Of a stretch of DNA of 64,000 nucleotides, positions 53,576 through 63,928 are shown piece after piece; within the stretch, counting starts at the first letter, position 1; each line of letters starts with the position of its first letter. A program made the position numbers and the translations under genes. This DNA comes from Nephrocerus scutellatus (lineage: Eukaryota > Arthropoda > Insecta > Diptera > Pipunculidae): positions 65,637,719 to 65,701,718 of the forward strand of contig OX352763.1 of the NCBI GenBank assembly GCA_947095585.1, in the 5' to 3' direction. The notes under the pieces are model-generated. The model saw only the letters and a program-made list of their open reading frames with translations. It made no database searches and was not told the DNA's origin.

Positions 53576-54240
53576 TTACATGTGTAGACAAATTTAGCAA
53601 ATATGCCGCAGCAGAACCTATAAAACATAAAACTCACATAAAAGCGTTAACAAAGATTTTCTCATATATGGGATCACCGAATTTCATAACTCTCGACAAC
53701 GAGAATGCTTTTGTTTCAGATTCCCTCAACAACTATTTAACAAATAAAGACATACAAATACATTACTGTACAGCCAACCGGCACACAGGAAATTCTGACA
53801 TTGAAAGACTACATGGAACCCTTAACGAACATTTACGTATTTTATCATCAATCGAACAAATTGGTGAACAACTTGATCCAAGTGATCATACGGTTCAAGC
53901 TCTAAATGCTTATAATAATATTATCCACCTAACAACTCGAGAAAAACCTTTCGATATCCATTTTGGTGTCATAAATAAGGAAATAATTTTTAAACGAATA
54001 GAAGACAGTAAAAACAAGGTAATTAACAAATTAAATGAAAAACGTAAGAATATTGAAATAAACGAACAATACGTGAAAACAACCGATCCCGATAAATTAA
54101 AAAACAAATTAACCCCTAAATATAAAAAAATAAACGTAATAAATAAAGAAGGAAAAAAATATACTCTTAAAGAAGGCAATAGATGCAAAAAGAAACCCAA
54201 CAGAACCTTACACAAAGATCAATTCCATAGATTAAAGAAA
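53560..54240 (+). pseudogene. Element III integrase core and C-terminal domain
   Basis: KKYVTCVDKFSKYAAAEPIK, then FITLDNENAFVSD (second catalytic aspartate), SDIERLHGTLNEHLRIL (catalytic glutamate in IER) and YNNIIHLTTREKPFDIHFG. The basic C-terminal domain ends KDQFHRLKK. In the same frame (53470-54795) translation continues into the env signal region with no stop, so the integrase and env are fused in this copy. The first catalytic aspartate (HIDIWF) is in another frame. Confidence 0.8.
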
Positions 54241-55655
54241 TTCACAGAAAATATTCCTGTTCACAGGGACGACACTTCATCAAAAGAAGCCACTTGTGAT
54301 CTTCATCTGATCAACCCACTACTTCTAAGGGTAACCATCATAATTATCCTCATTCTTCCAATAATTAAAACCCAAGAAATTCAAATAACATATTTAAACC
54401 ATGGTAATGGTTTCACAGTTATACAGCTACAACAGATGCAAATAATAGAAAACTTCACTAAAATACTACACATTATAAATTTAAGTAATTATGAAATAAA
54501 TTTAAATATATTAGAAGACCATGTAAGACTTTTACCCAAACAAAATATGGACATTATTAATCTAATGAAACACACAAGAAAAGAATTTGAAACTTTAATA
54601 TCACACGTTACACAGAAAAGAGGACTTTTTAATATTTTAGGTACAGGAATGAATTTTTTATACGGAACTATGGACGAGGATAGAAAAGAAATAGAAGAAA
54701 GGTTAATATTAATAGAAACAAATACACATAACGTAATAGAAAATTCAAACTTACAAATACAAATAAATAATCATTTCAATGAACAAATTGCATAACTAAC
54801 TAATATATATATTTAATAAAAAAACTAAAAAATTAATTGAGTATGTAGAAAAATTTACTCGCACAGAACACGATTTAGAAAGAGACTTTCACGAATTAAA
54901 ATTGGAAATAGAAATTAAAGACAATATAAAATACCTAATAAATGACAAAGAAAAAATTAAAGACATTGTTTAAACATCTAGATTAGGAATTCTAAGCAAG
55001 GATATTTTTTCAGAAACAGAACTTGACGAAAATAATATAACAATAGAAAATCTTTCACAGGTTAAATTAGAACTTGCTCTATATAAAAATACTTCATATT
55101 TATAATATTTATAATAAAAATTCCAAACTTTTCAAATGAAACATACAAACAAATCTATATCCAACCCATACAAAATTTAGAAGATAATCAACAATTAGAA
55201 ATTAGTAATAAAATGTATTTGACTAAAAAGCAAACAATTTATAATAATACCAAAATAAAAAATATTTATCAGAAATAGACGACAATTGTTTACAAAATTT
55301 ATTTAAAAATCAAATGAATTGTAAATTAATAAAAAATACAAGTAAACAAATAAGAGAAATAGGAAATAACAATTTAATGTTAATTAATGTAGGATTACAA
55401 GAAATTATCCAAAATTGTAACAGTCAAAACATTATTGTCAAAGGTAATTACTTTGAAATCTGTAAAATTAAAATAGATAATAAAAATTACGAGAGAAAAA
55501 ACTACAAACATGAACCCATAATTCCAAATACAATCACAAATATCAATTATACCAAATCAAATGATTTAACTTTTCAAGAATTGAATTATCAAAATATAAA
55601 AAACTTAAAAGAAATTCAAGAATTAAAAACTCTGGACTTTAAGTTCAACCAATAA
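54241..55655 (+). pseudogene. env: Element III env, decayed
   Basis: A hydrophobic signal-like stretch (LLLRVTIIIILILPIIKTQE near 54325-54385) is followed by a short surface part. A basic site TQKR then precedes GLFNILGTGMNFLYG at about 54610-54665, matching the furin site plus fusion-peptide region of errantivirus Env. The frame stops at 54793. The remainder (54796-55655) is broken by several stops, with a last open piece 55314-55655 (MNCKLIKNTSKQIREIG ... TLDFKFNQ). No C-terminal anchor is preserved in frame. Confidence 0.75.
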
Positions 55656-55656
55656 A

Positions 55657-56011
55657 TGTAAACGATACAAAGAGTATCGTCCGCAGTCGGAATGTACAGA
55701 GGTTATCGTCCGCAGGCTAAATGCCTCGTGTTATGTATTGTATTATAAACAAACCGCCATTTTCAATGTAAATGATACAAAGAGTATCGTCCTTAGTCAA
55801 AATGCTGCGTTAGCAATTAAGCACTATAAAAAGGAATCGCTTGATCTCAATTAGTTCAGTCTTTAAGCAGTCACCATTTACAGCTGACGATTTCCCCCCA
55901 CCAGTGGTAAGGGATCCGAAGCTCTAGTCTTAATGCTCAAATAATAAAGATATTCATTTTGAAATTAAAAATATTGTTTTTTTAACTAAATTTGAATACT
56001 TTATTAAAATT
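55657..56011 (+). repeat. Element III 3' LTR with 110-bp repeat
   Basis: About 355 bp. It has one full 110-bp unit (55657-55766) and the start of a second (55767), versus five in the copy at 42735. TATAAAAA is at 55825, TCAGT at 55856 and AATAAAG near 55942. It ends TTAAAATT at 56011. The 5' limit is uncertain because no intact 5' LTR exists for comparison. Confidence 0.8.
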
Positions 56012-56102
56012 TATATGTATGTTCAATTACTGCAATGATACATCATATATAATAAAAATGTGACGATCCATATATATATGTATGTTCAATTACTGCAATG
56101 AT
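56012..56102. repeat. Satellite between elements III and II
   Basis: Contains TTCAATTACTGCAATGATAC twice (56029 and 56089) and GTGACGATCC once, the same satellite as at 33600-33744. Confidence 0.85.
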
Positions 56103-56523
56103 ACATTTGCCGTAGTTTACCTTTGTGCCAGTCAGACAAAAAACAATCACATGAATTTTGCTATGAATTTTCGTTATCGCGGTAACGCGTTATCCTCGTC
56201 CGGTTTATTTTATTTTCTCAGCACGTAGAAATAAATTTATCCGGTAAACCACTGACGGCATAATATTTTCTTCCCCCTGTTAACTCTTCAGGTTTAACTT
56301 CTGTAACAAAATACAATCTTGCAAAACTTTTAAAGAAAAAGAAATTTTCTTACGTTTAATAAAAATCTTTAATTGAAACTAAGAATAACTTTTTAAACAA
56401 AAATATATTTACCTACGTTTAATAAAGAACTTTAATTGTGAAAATTATTAAAATTAAGAGTAAAAATAAAATTGAAATAAACAATAAAGAACAAAAATTT
56501 TTTAACAATCAACCGTTTTAACT
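56103..56523 (+). repeat. Element II 5' LTR, shortened
   Basis: Matches the 3' LTR from ACATTTGC(C/T)GTAGTTT onward, but the AGTTAA that should open it is missing. It is internally shorter by about 390 bp, lacking the segment 62066-62450 or so. It ends TTTTAACT before the primer site. Confidence 0.75.
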
Positions 56524-56540
56524 GGCGCCCGAGCAGGGAC
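56523..56540 (+). promoter_or_regulatory. Primer binding site of element II, tRNA-Lys type
   Basis: TGGCGCCCGAGCAGGGAC differs at one position from the tRNA-Lys(3)-complementary site TGGCGCCCGAACAGGGAC used by lentiviruses. Confidence 0.75.
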
Positions 56541-56869
56541 ACATGACACACACACTTTAAACAAGAAAAACAAAAGGAAACCAAGTAAACTCAAATTCTA
56601 CTTTGGACAACAATTTTGGAAAATAAGCGGATTTGCACCGTTTCGTGCTACATAGAAAAAGAAACATTCTCAGCATCTCTAGGAACCAGGCAGAAAACTC
56701 GGACTACCCTGTGGAACGTGTGAAAATAAGCAGATTCGGACCTTTCCGTGCTACATAAAAGGAGAAACATTCCCATCATCTTCAGAAACCAAGATAACCT
56801 ACAAATAAACATGGAGACATTGATTTTAGTATTGTAAGTTTAGAATGATTTTTTTTCCTCTCTATATTA

Positions 56870-56970
56870 TTATTGGAATTATACTTATTATACTTATTAC
56901 ACTAATAATACTTATTATACTTATTATACTTATTATTATACTTATTATACTTATTACGCTTATCATACTC
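56870..56970 (+). repeat. ATT/ACTT microsatellite in element II leader
   Basis: Irregular (TTATTATAC)n repeats, for example TACTTATTATACTTATTATA, in the leader before gag. It has no coding role; the minus ORF across it is a repeat artefact. Confidence 0.7.
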
Positions 56971-57034
56971 TGAGTCCAATAACATTTTTTGTTGTTCATT
57001 GTTCGTTCTGCGTTCCTAACTGTGAGTTTTTTAA

Positions 57035-58245
57035 ATGGAAATGGATGAAAATACAGTACGGGCAATTGTGGCAACCTCCGTTAGAGTTTCTCAGGAGTCA
57101 GTTGCGACAAGAATAAAGTCAGAACTTTCCGCAGAAATCAGTGACCTCTCGGAACGACTTAATGCACTTGTTCCCCCAACTCAAGTCGTCACGTACCAAC
57201 CAGTTTCCATAACACGTGGCATTGAATGTCATGAGAGTTTGGATTTAGTCAAGAGCCTCCCAGAGTGTGAGGGAGATCAATCTAAATACCCGTCGTGGCG
57301 AGAAGCTGCCAAAGTAGCTATACAGGTTTATCAACCCTATGAAGGGAGTTCTAAATATTATCAGGCAGTTGCGACTATCCACAATAAAATCGTAGGAAGT
57401 GCTAATCAGATACTATCCAATTATAGTACCATTTTAAATTTCGAAGCAATAATAGCTTGTCTGGACGGTACTTATTCAGACAAAAGGTCTTTAAATATTT
57501 TCGAACAGGAATTGAGTATTCTCAGGCAGGGAAGATTACATATAAATGACTTTTACGACCTAATCGAAAAACAATTGACCTTGTTGACTAACAAGGTAAT
57601 GATGGAGTACTCCGGAAATCAACAAACGATATCGCTTTTGAATGAGAAGTATAGGTCAGATGCACTACGCGTCTTTGTGTCGGGGCTTCATAAGCCTGTT
57701 GGAGATATCCTGTTTTCAATTAGGCCAAGAGACTTACCAACAGCTTTGGCATTGGCGCAGGAACTCGAGATGAATCAGCGACGGTTCAACTTTGCCAGTG
57801 CATTCGCTAGCCATAGCGAACGTCTCAATAGACCACAAGCTTATAATTTCCCACAGTTTAGGAGAATCCCTTTTCGCAATCAAGAGGAGCAAAGGGGAAT
57901 CCCTATGGAGGTCGATCCCTCCACGGGACGCTTTCATATGAATCATCAGAGACATCGTCAAAATACAGGGAATAACTTTCATTCTAATAAAGTAGGGCAG
58001 TATAGAACCCAAAATAATGATCAATCAAAGAGACAGAAACAGGAACCTATCCAAGGTGCCAAAAAGAGGAATCGGGAATCCGGTCAAACTAGGTCTGGCG
58101 CACAATGGAAGTTTCAGAAAGTAAACAACATTGAGGTGGAATCGAACGACGGCGATTCTTGTGTCGATGCGGACTTTAATCAAAAAAATTAACATCAACA
58201 TTTTATGAGTGAGTTGGAGTTTGTGGACGACGTCAATTTTTTAGG
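57035..58245 (+). pseudogene. gag: Element II gag (385 codons plus frameshifted end)
   Basis: ATG at 57035 (MEMDENTVRAIVATSVRV). The capsid-like part has CEGDQSKYPSWREAAKVAIQ, NKIVGSANQILSNY, CLDGTYSDKRSLNIFEQELS and ALRVFVSGLHKPVG, clearly related to element I Gag. The tail is N/Q/R/H rich. It stops at 58192, but another frame (58206 on) carries the usual ending FVDDVNFLG and the T TTT TTA heptamer (58237-58243) before TGA, so a small indel near 58185-58200 broke the end. Otherwise intact. Confidence 0.85.
58237..58243 (+). promoter_or_regulatory. -1 frameshift site T TTT TTA of element II
   Basis: Codons AAT TTT TTA GGA TGA; a -1 slip yields AGG ATG AAG and enters the protease frame. It is the same heptamer as in element I. 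Confidence 0.75.
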
Positions 58246-58740
58246 ATGAAGTCGCTTCTTCCATACATTGAGAAGAAGCTTAATCATCACACCAAGATTA
58301 AGATTCTTATTGACACGGGGTCTGCCAAGAATTATATATGGGAACACCACGATTTAAAGAACATTCACGAAATCAACCATCCCTTTACAGTAAGAACAGT
58401 GAGCGGAGAGACAACCGTTACGAAAAAAACCAGAATCGGTCTACTTAACCATTTATCAGATATTTTTATTTTACCGGGTCTTAAAACATTCGATGCTATT
58501 GTAGGATATGCTTTTTTAAGAACAATAAATGCGAAAATTGAAACCGGCAGAGGGGTGCTTCACCATGAAAATGGTGATTTATGATGACTTAATATATCTG
58601 GGCCATACAAAAAACTTGAGCTTCTACCTCTCGATTGCGTTTGAGAATTATGACTTTGCGGTTCAATTCAAGGACGAAGAAAGCGTTTCAAAAATTATGA
58701 AAAGTGACGCTGATGAAATAATTCGACTACTAGACATTTA
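58246..58740 (+). pseudogene. pol: Element II protease and start of RT, truncated
   Basis: The frame reads KSLLPYIEKKLNHHTKIKIL, then LIDTGSAKNYIWEHHD with the DTG active site, TVRTVSGETTVTK, and LPGLKTFDAIVGYAFLRTIN, parallel to the element I protease (GIIGNDSLTELN). After 58584 a frameshift leads to an ESVSKIMKSDADEIIRLLD piece. At about 58740 the non-LTR insert begins and the rest of pol is gone. Confidence 0.8.
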
Positions 58741-60596
58741 TCAGTTGTCTCTGATACGTCATCGTACGCGGATGTGCTGCGCATCGTCATTGCACAAAAC
58801 CGGCTCGCGTGTGCATATTTTGTTAGTGCAAAGTGCAGTGTGTGGTGTCCATGCTTCCCGTCCCCAACACCTCAGCTAAAGAATTAGTGAATTACAACTG
58901 TTTTATGCTTGCATGCGGCAGTGTAATGATCTAATTATTTAGCTATAAGAATAACGGATTGTGAGTGTTTGTTTCTTTTGGTGATTTAACTCACTTTGTC
59001 GTGAAGGCATAACACTGGCGACAAATTGTGTTAATAATCCAATTTGAGACATACTCTTCCAAGAGGTGTTCTTCCAAGCTGGCATTACCATTGCGTAAGC
59101 TTTTCAATCTATCCTATTCTTCTGGACTCTTCCCGAGAAGTTGAAAAACAGCATTTGTCCAGCCCATACCCAAAAAAGGCGAGCCGTCATCTCCTTCTTC
59201 GTACCGACCCATAGCACTTACATCCATTCTTTCCAAGGTCAATGAAACGCTGATCAATTATCAGCTTAAGAAATATGTTGAAACCAACGAAATCCTTAGT
59301 GACTGGCAGTATGGATATCGTGGGCAATGTTCTACTGGTGATTTGATGGTATATCTCACCGAACAGTGGAACAGATCTTTGCATCATTTTGAAGAAAGCA
59401 AAGCTGTTGCACTCGATATTTCAAAGGCATTTGACAGAGTTTGGCATCAAGCTCTTTTGTCTAAAATGCGTGCTTATGGTGTTGATGATAAACTGCTTCA
59501 TTGGATTAGAAGCTATCTTTTGGACCGCTCAATTCAAGTTCTTTTGGACGGTTTCAAGTCTGAAATACACCACATAAATGCTGGCATTCCCCAGGGCTCT
59601 GTTCTGTGCCCGACACTCTTTCTCATTTTAATTAATGATCTCTTATCTGTGACTTCTAATCAAATTCACTCTTTCGCTGACGACAGCACTCTCAGCTTCT
59701 CATATAAGTTTGTGGAACGTCCCTCCACTTCTGATGTGGAACACAAACAACTTTGTATGTTAAGCTCGTTAAATTCTGACCTTGACAGCATAATACAATG
59801 GGGAGAAATCAATCGAGTAGAATTTACGCTTCCAAAACCCAATGTTGTCTCCTGTCGTCAAAGCGAATCCTTAACACCATGCCATTATCCATGAATGGCA
59901 CTTGCATCGAGGAAACTGAAAATCTCGCAATTCTCGGTATGTGCGTTAACGACAAGCTTCGTTGGAATGACCACATATTTACCATCGCTAAAAATGCGTC
60001 GAAATGTTTAGGTTTTCTAGCCCGGTGCAAGAAATACTTCACTCCCTCTGATTCAATGTCTTTCAATGGCTTTTATTCGCCCAAAACTTGAGTACAATTG
60101 CCATATCTGGTCTGGTGCGCCTAAGACTACTTTGCATCAGCTAGATAGAATACAAAACCGCGCGATAAAACTTAGCGGTGACGAAAATATAGCGAAATCA
60201 ATAGATTCGCTTGAACACCGCAGGAACGTTTCTTGCTTGTCACTGTTTTATCGCTTCTTTCACCAGCGGTGCTCAAGAGAAAGAGCCAGTTGCATGCCAC
60301 CTCTCCTTGTATTCAACCGCAATACTCGTGGCGCTCTAAATGCTCTTCAGTTTACCCTGAAGCCCATCTTCGGACGTACAGTTAAATTCAGGGATTCGTT
60401 CTTCAGCCGTACAGCACGTATCTGCCAAGCTCCGTCTTCCCACATCACTATGATCCACAGGCATTCAAAACACAAGCTCATAGACATCTCCTCTTTTCTC
60501 CTCCTCTTCCTTATGGCCCACGCTGTACCAAGCATATAGCCGAGCATTATAAGGGTGCGAACCCCTTGAAGCGTGCGAAAATTATAAAAAAAAATA
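58741..60596 (+). mobile_element. CR1/Jockey-group element with internal deletion
   Basis: The 5' UTR (58948-59075 matches the element at 31850-31990) is followed directly at about 59076 by RT sequence, so the endonuclease has been deleted. RT runs to 60540, and the 3' end has the A-rich tail AAAATTATAAAAAAAAA at about 60580-60596. The two non-LTR copies thus share a 5' end despite different deletions. No target duplication was recognised. Confidence 0.8.
59090..60540 (+). pseudogene. CR1/Jockey-group reverse transcriptase
   Basis: Starts at AGITIA/LPEKL-type fragments near 59090 and PYPKKASR near 59160. Next comes the frame 59343-59894 with VALDISKAFDRVWHQALLSK, INAGIPQGSVLCPTLFLILI and HSFADDSTLSFSY (catalytic ADD retained). 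A frameshift at about 59830 leads to NLAILGMCVNDKLRWNDHIF and CLGFLARCKKYFTPSD. Another leads to RPKLEYNCHIWSGAP, RIQNRAIKLSGDE and EHRRNVSCLSLFYRFFHQRC. At least three frameshifts, so inactive, but the box is intact, unlike the copy at 29742. Confidence 0.85.
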
Positions 60597-61830
60597 TTGC
60601 GGACACCATATCAACGTACGGATAAACGGTCGCTAGATTTCTTAGTAAGAGCTCTGAAGTATATCGCGGGAGTGCCTGATCACGACGATTTTGAAGAAGT
60701 GCGATTGAAGGAGAATGCAGTGATCGACAATAACAATGAACAAATCAAAATAAATACGTATATTGAACAAAAAATAGATGGCCTCACAGCTAGGATTAAT
60801 AAATTAACAAAAACTAACAATATACAGAACGTAGAACGAAAATATGTAGTTTAGGTCGTTTTAATGCGCAATAGAGCAATTACCGATGCATTGGAAAACC
60901 TGGTATATTCGGTCACCCTAGCCCGATTAAATATTGTAAACCCTATCTTGTTAAGATACCGGGAATTGGGGAAATTACTTCTTCTATAGAAATCCACTAT
61001 CAGCCTAGCAGAAATTTTAGCAGTTTCAAAAGTAAAAGTATACATTACCGAAATAATTGTAAAGAATTTAATTATTGTTCCTAAAATCAGTGTGATCACT
61101 TGCTTATAATACCGGTCATTCATAATAACTCGTATATAGATATAGAAACCACTAATGTGGCAAAGTGTGAGCAGAGTCTCATCCCTTTGAGTAGCTGTGA
61201 CAAGGCAAACCAGGTTAAATTCTTTTAAAAAAAATGGCAGAGGCTTCATGCATAGACAACTTAATGAGCAACAGGACGGCGATGTGCAAAACCTTATCGG
61301 CAGAGCATAAACCGGATTTAGAACAATTACAAGAAGGAGCAGTTATTGTAAATGACGTGGCTGTCGAAGTAAGTTCACAAAATTATACAAGAAATCTTCC
61401 AAGAGGCACTTATTTAATAGTGTACGATAATCAGATTAAAATAAACTCCACCATTTTCAGCAAACCAAAAAAAAAAACATTTCCTTCCAACCATTGCCCT
61501 CCCAATATGCTTCGGTTAACGTCACGGGACAAACAAAGAAGCTAACCTTATCGTATTTAGAGAACTTACATTTGAAAAATTTGCAACGGATATCGGGTAT
61601 AGCTAAGGATATAGAAAGCCATAAGAGCTTCTGCTAACAATTAGCCTGGCAACGTTCATTTTCCTGCTGATATTCATTATAGGTTTTTTGACCAAGGCTA
61701 GAAATCCTAACCAAGTTACAATTAACAATAAAATTTCGGAGGATATACCGGCGCAACATTGGCTGTGTGGGTCCAAAAAGCATTCAATGTCCTCGATGCC
61801 AATAATTGAACGAGGACGTTCAATATTCAA
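60597..61830 (+). pseudogene. env: Element II env, decayed
   Basis: Begins in the surface part. RTDKRSLDFLVRALKYIAGV at about 60615-60675 contains the basic site followed by SLDF, as in element I (KTKR then SLDF). The helical EQIKINTYIEQKIDGLTARI follows. After 60854 the frame is broken. ASCIDNLMSNRTAMCKTLSA and QLQEGAVIVNDVAVEVSSQ (61237-61400) match the cysteine region and later part of element I Env. A hydrophobic anchor (TFIFLLIFIIGFLTKARN, about 61650-61700) precedes a tail that ends near the purine tract. Multiple stops. Confidence 0.8.
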
Positions 61831-61838
61831 GAAGGAAG

Positions 61839-62649
61839 AGTTAACATTTGCTGTAGTTTGCCTTTGTGTCAGTCAGACAAAAAACAATCACATCAATTTT
61901 GCTATGAATTTTCGTTATCGCGGTAACGCGTTATCCTCGTCCGGTTTATTTTATTTTCTCAGCACGTAGAAATAAATTTATCCGGTAAACCACTGACGGC
62001 ATAATATTTTCTTCCCCCTGTTAACTCCTCAGGTTTAACTTCTGTAACAAAATACAATCTTGCAAATTTTGTTATTGCAATAATGCGATACCTTTGCATG
62101 ACTTGATTTGACTTCTCACGGCAGCACAGTGTACCTGGCCACTGAATGCGCTGACACAATTATTTTTTTGTCTTCATTGTTTTTACCTGTCCACTGGATG
62201 CGCTGACACAATTAATTTTTTTGTCTTCATTGCTTTGCTCGCAAGCCTCAGCCAAGCTTAGAAAAACTTTTAGAGACAAGTTTTTTAGTTAGTTCTCTGG
62301 TGAACACGAAGTAATAAAGTTCCTCATAAGAGGAACCAGAAACTTGAACTATCTTTAATTGAAATTAAGAATAACTTATTAAACAATAATAAATTTACCT
62401 ACGTTTGATATGAAACTTCAATTGTGAAAATTTGTGAAATTAAGAGTAAAACTTTTAAACAAAAAGAAATTTGCTTACGTTTAATAAAGAACTTTAATTG
62501 AAATTAAGAATAACTTTTTAAACAAAAAGAAATTTACCTACGTTTAATAAAGAACTTTTATTGTAAAAATTATTAAAATTAAGATTAAAAATAAAATTGA
62601 AATAGACAATAAAGAACAAAAAAATTTTTAACAATCAACTGTTTTAACT
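61839..62649 (+). repeat. Element II 3' LTR (811 bp) with internal tandem repeats
   Basis: Begins AGTTAACATTTGC after GAAGGAAG and ends TTTTAACT. It contains a direct repeat of about 60 bp with CTGACACAATTA(A/T)TTTTTTTG (62150 and 62207). The R/U5-like AATAAAGAACTTTAATTG block is repeated three times at about 62400-62560. These account for its excess length over the 5' LTR. Confidence 0.8.
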
Positions 62650-62776
62650 TACATCATATACAATAAAAATGTGACGATCCATATGTATATATGTATGTTC
62701 AAATAATGTAAGGATATATATTTATATACAAAAAAAATGTTACGATTTATATTTATATACCCATAGTTGCATACGT
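62650..62776. repeat. Satellite left of the hAT-like element
   Basis: TACATCATATACAATAAAAA continues the satellite after element II; it ends with the target copy GCATACGT (62769-62776). Confidence 0.85.
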
Positions 62777-63928
62777 TAGAGATGGGCTAAGTTGTGAATT
62801 TCCATTCGCAGTTATAACTGCGAATGCGATTTCTTATTCACTGTGAATGTAAACTGCTAATGTAAACTGCTTCAATTCGTAATGGAGCAAATGTTTTATT
62901 CACTATACATCTATGACGTATAATAACTTTTTTTTTACATATATTTAATTTATTGAATAGTGCAAAAAATTCATTTGGACCAAAAAATGTATTTTTTTAT
63001 TTTTAATCGCAGTAATTGATATGAATTAAAGAAAATATATGCATGAAAATATTGAGAAAAAGAAATATAATAAAAAATTATATTGACTTTTGTATCAAAA
63101 TCAAGAGCCAAATTTTTAAACGTTGAGTTTCAATTTCAACAGCCAAACATTTCAAATTGATTCGAACACAAAGCACAACTTAGCAACTTCTTGGTAAATC
63201 GCAGTGTTGCACTCATTCACAGTTTTGATTCTCCCACTCGAAAATCGCATTCGCAGCGAAATAGCAACTTAGCAAGTATTCATAAGCTATGCTGCTAACT
63301 GCTCATTCTGCTATATACCAACCAACCAAACTTTCAAACCAGCTGCGACTGCGATTGCGATATGCTACTTTGTGAATTAGTAGCAAGTAGCAACTTAGCA
63401 AGTATCAAGTGAGCTGCTATTATATACCAACCAACCAAACATTCAAACCAACTGCGACTGCGATTGTGATATGCAACCTTGTGAATAGGTAGCAACTTAG
63501 CAAATAGCAAGTATAACCTGTGCTGCTAATAGCAACCAACCAAATTTTCAACACAACTGCGACTGCGATATGCAACTTTAACGTTGTGAATTGGTTTGAT
63601 GCCTGTTAGCGCATCATAAAAAGTTTCGCTGCCAGACACAATGACACATGTTCCAAAAGAAAATTTGGTGCGACGTTCAGCAGATATCGTGCAAAACGAT
63701 AGTCTCTAGATTTATAATTTGGTTATACCTCTTCTTCTTCACGTTTTTCGTATGAAACAAATTCATTTTGTGTTTGGTGTATGAAAAATAAAATTGTGAC
63801 TCGTGATTCGTGAATAGAAGCGAGACAAATAGCAATAGCAGTTTATTTAGAAGTTGTTAGCAGGTTGTGAATGTGAATTTTCATTAACAGTGAATGAGTA
63901 GCAGGTTGCGATTTTTTGCTCAACTCTA
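62777..63928. mobile_element. hAT-like non-autonomous DNA element (1152 bp)
   Basis: Flanked by the 8-bp direct repeat GCATACGT (62769-62776 and 63929-63936), the target length of hAT transposons. The ends are imperfect inverted repeats, TAGAGATGGGC on the left and TAGAGTTGAGC on the right (reverse complement), followed by related TGTGAATTT/CACATTCAC subterminal sequence. No transposase frame exists. The uninterrupted satellite elsewhere (33487) reads GCATACGTAGTCGTAGCC, which is exactly the empty-site sequence. Inside are three diverged units of about 110 bp with ACCAACCAAC and CTGCGACTGCGATT. Confidence 0.85.
63305..63600. repeat. Tandem repeat inside the hAT-like element
   Basis: Units starting ACCAACCAACCAAA at about 63318 and 63428, and a shorter one at 63533, each continue through CAACTGCGACTGCGAT to GTGAATTGGT-like sequence and TAGCAACTTAGCAA. 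The period is about 105-111 bp. The repeats may carry transposase-binding subterminal motifs (inference). Confidence 0.65.

Larger units (their letters stand above)
49451..56011 (+). mobile_element. Errantivirus element III (17.6/297-like), decayed
   Basis: The truncated 5' LTR (49451-49548, 98 bp) equals 55914-56011 of the 3' LTR with one difference. A tRNA-Ser-type primer site, long leader, gag, pol, env and 3' LTR follow. The left end abuts the mag-like fragment with no satellite between, so U3 has been lost. The right end joins satellite (TATATGTATGTTCAATTACT). Each gene has one or a few breaks; much of it is still readable. Confidence 0.9.
56103..62649 (+). mobile_element. Errantivirus element II, with CR1/Jockey insertion replacing pol
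   Basis: The LTRs are 56103-56523 (421 bp) and 61839-62649 (811 bp). They share about 190 bp at the left and the A/T-rich right end; the 3' LTR has about 390 bp more, including tandem repeats. A tRNA-Lys-like primer site, leader, gag, protease, then the non-LTR insert, env and purine tract follow. RT, RNase H and integrase are absent. Satellite flanks both sides (GATACAT left, TACATCATATAC right). Confidence 0.85.

Noticed and set aside
56862..57074. Minus-strand repeat protein of I/S residues
   Set aside because: It is a translation of the ATT/ACTT microsatellite.
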